Below are positions 27,052 through 36,458 of a stretch of 64,000 nucleotides of DNA, piece after piece. Under the pieces are notes generated by a model. That model was not told the origin of the DNA, ran no database searches, and saw nothing but the letters and a program-made list of their open reading frames with translations. Within the stretch, counting starts at the first letter, position 1, and every line of letters begins with the position of its first letter. The stretch lies in assembly GCA_963790335.1 (NCBI GenBank), contig CAWBOB010000002.1:248001-312000 (forward strand), in the 5' to 3' direction. The position numbers were made by a program, and so were the translations under genes. This DNA comes from JAOUEA01 sp963790335. GTDB taxonomy: Bacteria; Actinomycetota; UBA4738; HRBIN12.

Positions 27052-27828
27052 ATGCAGCTGATGCCGAGGTTCCTCCGCAAGTCGGAGGCGGAGCGCACGG
27101 GCACGATGTCGGTGCTGGAGCACCTGGACGAGCTCCGCCGGCGCATCGTCATCGCGGTGCTGGCGATCGCGGCGGGAGCGGTGGTCGGCTGGTTCCTGTA
27201 CCCGTACGTCTTGGATCTGCTGATCGGCCCGTACTGTCAGTACCTTCGAGACAACCCCGAGGTCCGGCCGCCGGCCGGCTGCGACCTCACGTTCATGAGC
27301 CCCGTCGATGCCTTCCTCACCAAGATCAAGATGGTCGGGTTCCTGGGACTCATCGTGGCCCTGCCTGTCGTGCTGTTCCAGCTGTGGGCGTTCATCGTGC
27401 CCGGCCTGACCAGCCGGGAGAAGAAGTGGTCGATCCCGTTCATCACGACCGCGACCCTGCTGTTCATCGGCGGGGCCGCGTTCTCGATCTGGACGCTGCC
27501 GCGGGCCTTGGAGTTCCTGCTGGGCTTCGGCGGCGAACTCGTCGTTCCCCTGATCACCTTCGACCGCTACCTCGGGTTCGTCACGCTCGTGACCTTGGCG
27601 TTCGGGGTGTCGTTCCTGTTCCCGGTGATCCTCGTCTTCCTCGAGGCGATCGGGGTGTTGACGTGGCAGCGGCTCGCGTCGTGGCGCCGATGGACGATCC
27701 TCGGCATCGCGATCTTCTCGGCGGTGATCACGCCCAGCGGTGATCCGTACACGATGTTCGCGATGATGATCCCGATGTACGTCTTCTACGAGGCCTCCAT
27801 CATCATCGGCAGGATCTTGAAACGATAG
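27052..27828 (+). CDS. tatC: Sec-independent protein translocase TatC
   Basis: 258 residues with six membrane helices. Signature MSVLEHLDELRRRIVIAVLAI at the N-terminus forms the twin-arginine binding site; FMSPVDAFLTKIKM and FQLWAFIVPGLTSREKK are further family motifs, and the glutamate in LTSREKKW region is in its usual place. TatC is the receptor of the Tat pathway. Start ATG 27052, 10 bp after tatA. Confidence 0.96.
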   Translation: MQLMPRFLRKSEAERTGTMSVLEHLDELRRRIVIAVLAIAAGAVVGWFLYPYVLDLLIGPYCQYLRDNPEVRPPAGCDLTFMSPVDAFLTKIKMVGFLGLIVALPVVLFQLWAFIVPGLTSREKKWSIPFITTATLLFIGGAAFSIWTLPRALEFLLGFGGELVVPLITFDRYLGFVTLVTLAFGVSFLFPVILVFLEAIGVLTWQRLASWRRWTILGIAIFSAVITPSGDPYTMFAMMIPMYVFYEASIIIGRILKR

Positions 27829-27836
27829 GGGTTGGC

Positions 27837-28582
27837 GTGGCGATCAAGGGAAAGAGCAAGGGCAGGTCCAAGCAGCGGTCGGTGACCCGGCCGCCCCGGC
27901 ACGAGCCCGTCGCGGCTCCCACGCCGCTGTACCGGCGGCCGTGGATCGCCCTGATCGCCGGCATGCTGCTCGGCATCACGGCGATGGTCGTGCTCGTGAC
28001 GGTGACGAACGCGATGCGCGCGGGCGATGACCTCCGTCGAGGCGGCGGGCGCCGCATCCAGCCGTCGCGTGGCCGCGCTCGCCTATCAGCGAGCGGTGCG
28101 CGACACGTTCAGCCCGCTCGGCGTGGTCGATCCCGGACGCCCTCCCACGATCTTCGTCGAGATGGACGCTGCCCTCGACGCGCTCGCGAAGGGGAAGACG
28201 CCCGCCGATGCCGAGCGGACCTTGCGCCGGGCGGCTGAGGACGCCGCCGCCGCGAAGGAGGAGCTCGAGGCGTTCGATGTCACGGCGACGATCCGCGACC
28301 AGGGCTTCGACCCGCTCGCGTCCGCTTCGTTCGCCGGCTCGGCCATCACGCTGGGGAGCGCGCTCGACCTCTACCGGCAGGCCGCCCGTGTCGCGACGTC
28401 GGCGATCGCGGTCTCGGGTCCTGAGCGAGCACGGCTCGCAGACGTGGCGGTCGACCTGCGCGACACCGCGAGCGGCAACCTCATCGCCGGATGGACCCGC
28501 TACCTGCAGGCCCTGGAAGCGGGCGGCATCCCCGAGCCCCCGACCGTCGGCGGCGCCGTCCCTGGTCTCGGACGGGGGATGA
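27837..28582 (+). CDS. Membrane-anchored hypothetical protein (apparent frameshifts)
   Basis: The first frame gives a basic N-terminus (AIKGKSKGRSKQRS) and one membrane helix (WIALIAGMLLGITAMVVLVTV). Near 28015-28030 the coding frame changes and continues as about 180 residues of helical, alanine-rich sequence (RRVAALAYQRAVRDTFSPLG ... LADVAVDLRDTASGNLIAGW). A second shift near 28540-28575 is needed to reach the stop at 28580-28582. It lies between tatC and a lipid-kinase gene. I do not recognise it; a type II membrane protein with an extracytoplasmic helical domain fits. Confidence 0.5.
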
Positions 28583-28597
28583 GCGGACGAGCGCCCG

Positions 28598-29521
28598 GTG
28601 ACGGGTCGGGCCCCGATCGTCGTCATCGCGAACCCCGTCGCCGGCAGGGGCAAGGCGGGGCGGCTGATCGGCGCGGCCACCTCGCACCTGCGCGAGCTGC
28701 GTGTCGACCACGAGGTACAGGTTGCGGGCAGTCCGGGAGAGATGGAGTCGAGGTGTCGAGAGGCGGCCGAGCACGGTGCAGCGGATCGTCGCCGTGATCG
28801 GTGGTGACGGCACGGTGTCGTGTGCGGTGAACGGGCTGCTCGGGACCGACGCTGCGCTCGCGGTGCTGCCGGCGGGCACCGGTGACGACTTCGCCGCTGC
28901 GATCGGGGCCCGGCCGTTCCGATCCGCCGTCGCGGCTGCTGGCCGATCCGAAGATCGTGACGATCGATGCTCGCTCGCGTGCGCACGAGCGAGGGAGAGC
29001 GACACTTCGTGAACATCGCCGGCGCAGGGTTCGACTCCGAGGTCAACGAGACGGCCAACGCGATGACCGTGAACCTCGGCGGTACGGCCACGTACGTGGC
29101 GGCGTTGGTGAAGACCCTGTCGCGGTTCACCCCGGCCCGCTACACCCTGAGACGTCGACGGAACGAGCATCGAGACCGATGCGATGCTGGTCGTGATCGG
29201 CAACGGCCGGTCGTACGGAGGCGGCATGACGGTGCTTCCCGACGCATCGCTCGTCGACGGCATGCTCGACCTGTGCATCGTTCAGGCGCTGTCGAAGAGC
29301 GCGTTCCTGCGGGCGTTCCCGAAGGTGTTCATGGGCAGGCACACGACCCACCCGAAGGTACGCATGCTGCGCGCGTCGAGCCGTCACGGTCGAAGCGGCG
29401 TCGAGACCTGCAGGTCTATGCCGATGGGGAGCGGGTGGGGGCGCTCCCTGCATCGTTCCAGGTGATGCCCGGTGCGCTCCGAGTGGTGGCCGGGCCCGAC
29501 GCGAAGGGGCTTCGACGATGA
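28598..29521 (+). pseudogene. Diacylglycerol kinase-like lipid kinase, split by about four frameshifts
   Basis: Pieces in alternating frames add up to one DAGK-catalytic protein: APIVVIANPVAGRGKAGRLI (N-terminal NPxxG motif), IVAVIGGDGTVSCAVNGLLG (GGDGT nucleotide site), LAVLPAGTGDDFAAAIGARP, HFVNIAGAGFDSEVNETAN, VVIGNGRSYGGGMTVLPDAS and LQVYADGERVGALPASFQV. Shifts lie near 28780, 28950, 29160 and 29380. The joined product of about 300 residues would phosphorylate a membrane lipid such as diacylglycerol. The start GTG and the four-base overlap with the next gene are well placed. Sequencing error is likely. A second, degenerate relative follows helY. Confidence 0.8.
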
Positions 29522-30294
29522 CTGAGACTGCCGACGGTGTGCTGCTGATCCACGCGTTCCCGATGGACGCGAGCATGTGGGAGCGCCAGGTGCACGACCT
29601 GCGAGCCGACGGCTGGCCGGTCGTGGCGCCGTCGCTGCCCGGGTTCGGCGGCGCGGCGGGGGGCGGGGACGTGATGACCATGCGCGCCGCCGCCACGCAC
29701 TGCGAGCGGGCGCTCGACGAGGCCGGCATCGACCGGGCCGTCGTGTGCGGCCTCTCGATGGGGGGCTACGTGGCCTTGGAGCTGTGGCGCTCGGCGCGGG
29801 ATCGGGTCGCCGGGCTCGTGCTCGCCAATACGCGGGCGGGCGCCGACACGGCCGAGGCGGCCGATGCCGGCGCGCGCTCGCGAGCGCGCTGCGGACCGAG
29901 GGCAACGAGTTCCTCGTGGCCGATCCGCCGCCCCTGCTCGGCCGGCAGCCTCCGATGACCTGTGGCGGCGGGTGAAGGAGACGATCGCCGCGCAGCCGGC
30001 CGACTCGATCGCAGCCGCAGCCGAGGGCATGGCGGAGCGGCCCGATTCCACCGACGATCTGGCGACGGTCGACGTGCCCGCGCTGGTGCTCACCTCCGAG
30101 GGCGACACGCTGATCACGCCCGACGTCAGCCTGTCGATGGCCGACGGCATCGTCGGCGCCGACCGCGTGACCCTCGAGGGTGTGGGGCACCTTTCAACCT
30201 CGAGGCCCCCGAGGAGCTTCTCGAAGGCGCTGCGCGGCCTTCCTGGGTGGGGCCTGGGGCGTTCCGGACGCGGCTGAGAGACTGGTCCGCATGA
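29518..30294 (+). pseudogene. Alpha/beta-fold hydrolase, split by about three frameshifts
   Basis: The first frame has the fold's opening (GVLLIHAFPMDASMWERQV) and the nucleophile elbow GLSMGGYVALEL with its serine. The frame then changes near 29880 (ALASALRTEGNEFLVADPPPLLG), 29955 (LWRRVKETIAAQP ... VPALVLTSEGDTLITPD) and 30190 (FNLEAPEEL). The last segments hold the acid (GDTLITPD) and, before the final shift, the catalytic histidine (GVGHL). Product would be about 258 residues. It overlaps the lipid kinase and helY by four bases each, so it belongs to their operon. Substrate unknown. Confidence 0.75.
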
Positions 30295-32946
30295 CCAGCC
30301 CCGCGGCGTTCGCCGCCCGGTTCCCGTTCGAGCTGGACGAGTTCCAGCTGCAGGCCGCCGAGGCGGTCGATGCCGGCATGTCCGTCCTCGTCGCCGCGCC
30401 CACCGGCAGCGGCAAGACCGTGGTCGCCGAGTACGCGATCGAACGGTCGCTGGCGCTCGGAGGCAAGACCTTCTACACGACGCCGCTGAAGGCGCTGTCG
30501 AACCAGAAGTTCGGCGACCTCGTGGCGCGCCACGGGGCCGAGACGGTCGGCCTGCTCACCGGCGACAACACGATCAACGCCGAGGCACCCGTCGTGGTGA
30601 TGACGACCGAGGTGCTGCGCAACATGCTCTACGAACGCTCCGGCACGCTGCGGGGCCTCGTGAGCGTGGTGATGGACGAGGTGCACTACCTGCAGGACCC
30701 GTACCGCGGCGCGGTCTGGGAAGAGGTGCTGATCCATCTGCCGCTCAGCGTGAGCGTCGTGTGCCTGTCGGCCACCATCTCCAACGCCGAGGAGTTCGGC
30801 GAGTGGGTCGCGTACGCTCCGTGGTGAGACGCGGGTGGTGATCGAGGAACGGCGACCGGTTCCGCTCGAGCATCACTACCTGGTGGGGCATCGCCTGCAC
30901 CCGATGCACGTGGAGCAGGACGGCGTGGCGATCCCGAACCCGTACGTGGTCTCGCTCGACCAGAACGAGCTGCGCACGAGGACCTACAACCGCCGCAGCA
31001 GCGGATATCCGCAGCACCAGCGCATCTCTCGCCCTCGCGAGGGTCATCGGCGCGTGTACGTGCCGAGACGATCCGAGGTGGTCGACGTGCTCGAGGAGCA
31101 CGGCATGTTGCCGGCGATCTACTTCGTGTTCAGCCGGGCGGGATGTGATCGCAGCGTGCGATGGGTTCGCGAGGCCGGGATCTCGCTCACGAGCCGCGCA
31201 GAGGCCAACCACATCCGTGAGCTGGCCGAGACGCGCGCCGCATGGGTCGACGAGGACGATCTGGTGACGCTCGGGTTCTACGACTTCCTCGACGGGCTCA
31301 CCGCGGGGGTGGCGGCGCACCACGCCGGCATGCTGCCGGTGTTCAAGGAGACGGTCGAGGAGCTGTTCGAGGCGGGTCTCGTGAAGGTGGTGTTCGCCAC
31401 CGAGACGCTGTCGCTCGGCATCAACATGCCGGCCAAGACCGTCGTGATCGAGGATCTCTGGAAGTTCCAGGGAGAGCGGCACGAGCTCCTCACGCCGGGC
31501 GAGTACACGCAGCTGACGGGTCGAGCCGGACGCCGGGGCATCGACGAGGTCGGCCACGCGGTCGTGCTCTACCAGAAGCAGGTGGAGTTCGAGCGGGTCG
31601 CCGCGCTGGCGCAACGGCGCACCTACGACCTGGTCTCGTCGTTCCGTCCCTCCTACAACATGGCGGTGAACCTCGTCCGCAACTACACGCAGGACCAGGC
31701 GCATCAGCTGCTCAACAGCTCGTTCGGACAGTTCCTCGCCGATCGGAAGGTCGTGGGACTCGAGCGGGAACGCAGGCGTGATCGGGAGGCGATCGACGGG
31801 TACCGCGAGCACATGCGCTGCCACCTCGGCGATTTCGACGAGTACTGGGCGCTGCGTTCGAAGGCACGGCGCATGCGGGAGCAGGACCGAGCGAGTCACG
31901 AACAGGCGCGCGCCGACTCCGTGCGCTCGGCGGTCGGGAAGCTGCGGCCCGGCGAGGTGATCTCCGTGCCGGGCGGCAAGCGCGGCGGCCTCGCGGTGAT
32001 CGTCAGCAGCCGGGACGGAAAGCCGACCGTGATCACGCAGGATCGACGCTCCTTCAGGCTGGCTGCCCGTGACTTCCACGATCCGCCTCCGGTGCTGACC
32101 CGCATCCCCCTGCCTCGCTCGGGGAGCGTCCGAAGCAGCCGCTACCGCCGAGACGTGGCGGCCAAGTTGGTCTCGCTGCAGGTCAAGAGCCCACGACCCG
32201 CGAAGCATCGGACCGATCCCGACGTCGAGCGTGAGGCCGCGAAGCTCGAGGCCCGGGCCGCGGACCATGCATGCCACGGCTGCCCCGAGCGCGCCACGCA
32301 CGAGCGTTGGGCCCGACGGGTCGACGAGCGCGAGGCATCGCTCGCCGGCATCGACCGCAGGATCCGGGTGCGGACCGAGACGCTGGCCCGTCAGTTCGAC
32401 CGCGTGCTGTCGGTGCTGCGCGACCTCGGCCACGTCGAGGACTGGTCGCTGACCGACAAGGGGAGGGCCCTCTCGCGCATCTACGGCGAGGGAGACGTGC
32501 TGGTCGCCGAGGGGCTCGCTCGCGGCATCTTCGACGAGCTCGAGCCGGCCGAGGTGGCGGCCGTGCTGTCGACCGTGGTGTACGAGGGCCGCGAGCGGGT
32601 GCAGCTGCCGGGCGGCATGCCGACGCCGGGCTCCGACCGTGCGTACGGGTCGCTCGAGCGCACCTGGCGGCGGATCCGGCGGGCCGAGGACGACCACCAG
32701 GTGCAGCTGTGTCGCGAGCTCGACTCGGGCTTCGCGATCCCGGTCTTCCACTGGGCGGCCGGCCGATCCTTCGACGACGTGCTGACGGAGACCGACATGG
32801 CCCCGGGCGACTTCGTGCGCAACTGCAAGCAGCTCCTCGACCTGCTGCGTCAGGTGGAGGAGGTCGCGAGCCCTCAGACCGCGGCGCTGTTCGCGAAGGC
32901 GCGCGCCGCGGTGCAACGGGGCGTCGTGGCCTACACGGGGGTCTGA
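30291..32946 (+). CDS. helY: DEAD/DEAH-box Ski2-like helicase HelY (one apparent frameshift)
   Basis: About 885 residues of a superfamily 2 helicase. N-terminal part: FPFELDEFQLQAAEAVDAG, Walker A APTGSGKT, TPLKALSNQKF, Walker B DEVHY (DEVH), motif III SATISNAEEFGEW. After position 30815 the frame moves by one base and continues TLRGETRVVIEERRPVPLEH, with motifs IV-VI: GVAAHHAGMLP, LFATETLSLGINMPA-like and QLTGRAGRRGIDE. A C-terminal DSHCT domain includes EVAAVLSTVVYEGRER. One extra T in gcgTacg at about 30812 would explain the shift. M. tuberculosis HelY lies in the same place after tatC; a role in RNA or DNA unwinding is assumed. Confidence 0.92.
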
Positions 32947-32969
32947 CGGATGGTGGCGGGCCCGCTGCG

Positions 32970-33899
32970 GTGACGAGCTCGTTCGGCCCCCTCACGGTGA
33001 TCGTCGATACCGCTGCGGTCGGTGGTCGGATCGGCGAACGGGTGCCGACCCTGGAGCGCGCGCTGCAGGCACATGGCCTCGACCACAGCATGTCGCGGGC
33101 TGAGCATCGCGGTGAGGGAGCTCGTCTCGCGGCGGAGGCCCTCGACGCCGGTCGCCGCTTCATCGTGTCGGTCGGCGACGACGCGAGCGTGCAGGACGTC
33201 GTGAACGGCATGGTCCGCGAGGACGCCCCCATCTCGGACTCGCCGGTCCTGGGTGTCGTCGCCGCCGGTGCCGACAACGACCTGCTGCGGAGCTTCGGAT
33301 TGCCCGACGACGTCGACGGGGGAGTGCGGCACCTCGTCGGGGACAACACCTACCCCTTCGACCTCATGCGCATCACCTGCAGCGGCGTCGACGGCGTGCC
33401 CCACACCCGCTACGCGCACAACATCGCCGAGATCGGGCTGGGAGCCGCCGCACGCCTCGCCGGTCGCCGCCTGCCGGGGTGGCTGGGCGATCGGCCACGA
33501 CGGTTCCTGGGCTTCTGGAGCGGATACGTGGGCACGCGGAGGCAGACCCTGCGGGTCGGATACGACATGAAGACATGGCACGGATGGGGCTTCCACGTCG
33601 TGATCGGTAACGGTCAGTTCACGGGGGGCGTACGGCTCTCGCCTCGGTCGTTCCCGGGAGACGGGGTGCTCGATGCGCTGGTGTTCACGGGGCAGAAGTC
33701 CGACGCTTACACGATGATCCCGCGCATGATGCGCCACGGTGGTCACGTGCCCGACGACGCGATCAAGGAGCTCCGCGCGAAGATCCGTTTCTCGATCGAG
33801 GGTGATCGGCCGATGCCGGTCGTGGCCGACGGCGAGCCGTTGGGCGTCACACCCGCGACCGTCCAGATCGTGCCGCAGCAGATCCTGTTGAAGCTCTAG
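32970..33899 (+). CDS. Diacylglycerol kinase-like protein with degenerate nucleotide motif
   Basis: 309 residues of the YegS/DAGK family, second in this operon. The canonical GGDGT is replaced by VGDDAS (residues 68-73: SVGDDASVQDVVNG), and the PxGTxND motif by GAGADNDLLRSFGLP-like sequence (AAGADNDLLRSFG). The rest of the fold is kept: YAHNIAEIGLGAAARLAGRR, HVVIGNGQFTGGVRLSPRSF, GDGVLDALVF and MPVVADGEPLG. The altered ATP site suggests a changed or lost kinase activity. Start GTG 32970, 24 bp after helY. The reading frame is intact. Confidence 0.8.
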   Translation: MTSSFGPLTVIVDTAAVGGRIGERVPTLERALQAHGLDHSMSRAEHRGEGARLAAEALDAGRRFIVSVGDDASVQDVVNGMVREDAPISDSPVLGVVAAGADNDLLRSFGLPDDVDGGVRHLVGDNTYPFDLMRITCSGVDGVPHTRYAHNIAEIGLGAAARLAGRRLPGWLGDRPRRFLGFWSGYVGTRRQTLRVGYDMKTWHGWGFHVVIGNGQFTGGVRLSPRSFPGDGVLDALVFTGQKSDAYTMIPRMMRHGGHVPDDAIKELRAKIRFSIEGDRPMPVVADGEPLGVTPATVQIVPQQILLKL

Positions 33900-33914
33900 A
33901 CGAGGAGGACCTCC

Positions 33915-35018
33915 GTGGACACCGCAGCACGTTTCGCCGCCCGCATGCGCCGGGTCACCGAGGAAGCCGCGTCGCTCGAGCTCGACGCCGTCGTGGTGGC
34001 GCCCTCGCCCGATCTCGCCTACCTCACGGGATACGACCCGATGCCCCTCGAGCGCCCCACCCTGCTAGTGCTCCGGACCGACGGGACGCCGGTGATGATC
34101 GTGCCGGAGCTGGAGCGGCTCCCCGCGGCAACGTCGCCGGCCGCGGCGAGCATCGAGCTGACGGGGTGGGTCGACGGCGTCGATCCGTACGAGGAAGCCG
34201 CGAGGCTCCTGCCGGCCGGGTCGCGCGTCGCCGTGGGCGACCGGCTGTGGTCGAGCCACCTGCTCGGCCTGCAGGATGCGGCTCCCAGCGTTCGGTTCGA
34301 GCCCGGCTCACCCGTCATCGGCCGGGTGCGCGCGGTCAAGGACGACGCGGAGCTCGACGCGCTCCGGCGGGCCGCCCATGGCGCCGACGAGGCGTTCCGC
34401 GAGGTCTGCACGATGCGGTTCATGCAGCGCACCGAAGCCGAGATCGCCGGCGAGCTGGCGGAGCTGCTGGTCGGCCACGGCCACGCCAACGCCGAGTTCA
34501 CGATCGTCGCCTCCGGGCCGAACTCCGCATCGCCGCACCACGAACCGGGCTCCCGTGCCATCGAGGCGACCGACGCGGTCGTCATGGACTTCGGAGGCCT
34601 GCTCGACGGCTACTTCAGCGACACCACGCGTACGGTGGTGGTGGGCGAGCCCCCGCCGGGGTTCGACACGATCTACGAGACCGTTCGCACGGCGCAGCAG
34701 GCGGCATGTGACGCGGTGCTGCCTGGTGCAGCCGCCCACGGGATCGACCGTATCGCCCGCGGCATCATCGAGGACGCCGGATTCGGCGAACGGTTCATCC
34801 ACCGAACCGGCCACGGCATCGGGCTCGAGCTGCACGAACCGCCCTACCTGATCGCGGGCAACGACTGGGTGCTCGAGCCGGGCACCACCTTCTCGGTGGA
34901 GCCGGGCATCTACCTCGAGGGACGGTTCGGCGTGCGCATCGAGGACATCGTCGCGGTCACCGCCGACGGCGTGGAGCGGCTGAACCGATCGACCCGCGAC
35001 CTCCAGGTGGTGGCGTGA
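33915..35018 (+). CDS. pepE: M24-family metallopeptidase (Xaa-Pro dipeptidase/PepE-like)
   Basis: 367 residues: a creatinase-type N-terminal domain (LDAVVVAPSPDLAYLTGYD) and a pita-bread catalytic domain. Metal ligands are recognisable in VVMDFGG and SDTTRTVVV (two Asp), HRTGHGIGLELHE (His), FSVEPGIYLEG (Glu) and GVRIEDIVAVT (Glu). The enzyme removes residues from Xaa-Pro peptides. Start GTG 33915 follows GAGGAGG. Its position after helY corresponds to pepE (Rv2089c) of M. tuberculosis. It converges with cysS, with 3 bp between stops. Confidence 0.92.
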   Translation: MDTAARFAARMRRVTEEAASLELDAVVVAPSPDLAYLTGYDPMPLERPTLLVLRTDGTPVMIVPELERLPAATSPAAASIELTGWVDGVDPYEEAARLLPAGSRVAVGDRLWSSHLLGLQDAAPSVRFEPGSPVIGRVRAVKDDAELDALRRAAHGADEAFREVCTMRFMQRTEAEIAGELAELLVGHGHANAEFTIVASGPNSASPHHEPGSRAIEATDAVVMDFGGLLDGYFSDTTRTVVVGEPPPGFDTIYETVRTAQQAACDAVLPGAAAHGIDRIARGIIEDAGFGERFIHRTGHGIGLELHEPPYLIAGNDWVLEPGTTFSVEPGIYLEGRFGVRIEDIVAVTADGVERLNRSTRDLQVVA

Positions 35019-35021
35019 GCC

Positions 35022-36413
35022 TCAGTCCCGGGGACGGACCTTCGTGCCCTCGGGGGTGTCCATGACTTCGAGTCCCATCGCGGCGAGCTCGTCGCGCAGG
35101 CGGTCGCTCTCGGCGTAGTCCCCGCTCGCGCGGGCGGCGTCACGGGCGGCGACCATGGCGAGCACGTCGTCGCTCGGGGCCCAGCCGCTCGTCGCCTCCC
35201 GCTCGAGGTCGAGGCCGAGCACCGAGTCCCACGACGCGAGCAGGGCGTAGCGATCCGCGTCGGTCAGGTCGGACGCGCCGACGACCTCGCTCACGACGAC
35301 GACCGCCGCCGGCATGTCCAGGTCGGCGCCGACGGCGTGCCGGAACCGGTCGTCGTAGCCACGGGCGACCTCCCCGATCCGCCGGTGCCGGGTGCCCATT
35401 CGGCCATCCGTCGGCGGAGCTGCTTGACCTTCGCGTCCGCGGACTCCATCGCATCCCACGTGAAGTCCATCTCGGAGCGGTACCGACTCTGGAACGTGAG
35501 CCATCTGAACGCGAGCGGATCGACTCCGCGCTCGATCAGGTCCGGGACGCGCACGGTGTTGCCGGTGGACTTCGAGATCTTCTGCCCAGACTGTCGCAGA
35601 TGCCCGCCGTGCACCCAGATGGTCACGACCTGGTGGCCGACCGCGCCCTCACTCTGCGCGATCTCGTCCTCGTGATGCGGGAAGCGCAGGTCGTTGCCGC
35701 CCGTATGGATGTCGAACCGTTCGCCCAGGTACTTCATCGACATCGCCGAGCACTCGATGTGCCAGCCGGGGAAGCCGACCCCCCAGGGTGACTCCCACTT
35801 CATGAGGCGACCCGGGGCCCGCTGCCTTCCACAGGGCGAAATCGGCGGGCGAGCGCTTGGCCGGATCCGACTCGAGATCGCGATGGCCCTGGCGAAGGTT
35901 GTCGAGCGTGTTGCCGCTCAGCCGGCCGTAGCCGGGGAACGAGGTCACGTCGAAGTACACGCTTCCGGAGTCGACGACGTAGGCGTGCCCACGGTCGATG
36001 AGTGCTTGCGTGAGCTCGATCATCTCGGGGATGTGTTCGGTCGCCTTCGGGTACGCCTCGGCCGGGCGGATGCCCACGGCCGCAGCGTCGGTGAAGACCG
36101 CGTCGGCGTACTTGCGAGCGATGTCGAGCGGGGACAGGCCTTCGTCCTCGACCGCGAGCAGCATCTTGTCGACCGCCTCGGGCGACCCTTCGTCGGTCAT
36201 GTGTCCGACGTCGGTGATGTTCATGATCTGGGTGACCGTGCGGCCCTCGAGCTCAAGCCCGCGCCGGATGAGGTCGGCGAGCATGAACGTGCGCAGGTTG
36301 CCGAGATGGGCATGGCGATAGACCGTGGGTCCGCACGTGTACATCGTGACGTGGTCGCCCGCTGTCGGCGCAACCTCGTCGACCTCACGCGTCAGCGTGT
36401 TGTAGAGGCGCAT
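35022..36413 (-). CDS. cysS: Cysteinyl-tRNA synthetase CysS (two apparent frameshifts)
   Basis: Class I synthetase that charges tRNA-Cys. The first frame holds TCGPTVYRHAHLGNLRT (zinc Cys and HIGH-like HAHLGN). A shift near 35810-35820 leads to MKWESPWGVGFPGWHIECSA, GGNDLRFPHHEDEIAQSE (zinc ligands) and KISKSTGN (KMSKS). A second shift near 35380-35400 leads to the anticodon-binding domain ending DTPEGTKVRPRD. Joined length is about 464 residues, as expected, and the presence of that last domain separates it from MshC. TAAGCT 7 nt before the ATG suggests leaderless transcription. Confidence 0.93.
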
Positions 36414-36458
36414 GGCCCGGAGCTTACCGTCGGGCCACGTGTCGGAGCGATGCGCCTG

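Noticed and set aside
30745..32916. Very long minus-strand open frame (723 codons) opposite helY
   Set aside because: Histidine/arginine/leucine-rich composition typical of an antisense frame of GC-rich genes; the opposite strand has clear helicase motifs.
35022..36413. MshC (cysteine ligase of mycothiol synthesis) instead of CysS
   Set aside because: The C-terminal anticodon-binding domain is present after frame correction and the length matches CysS.
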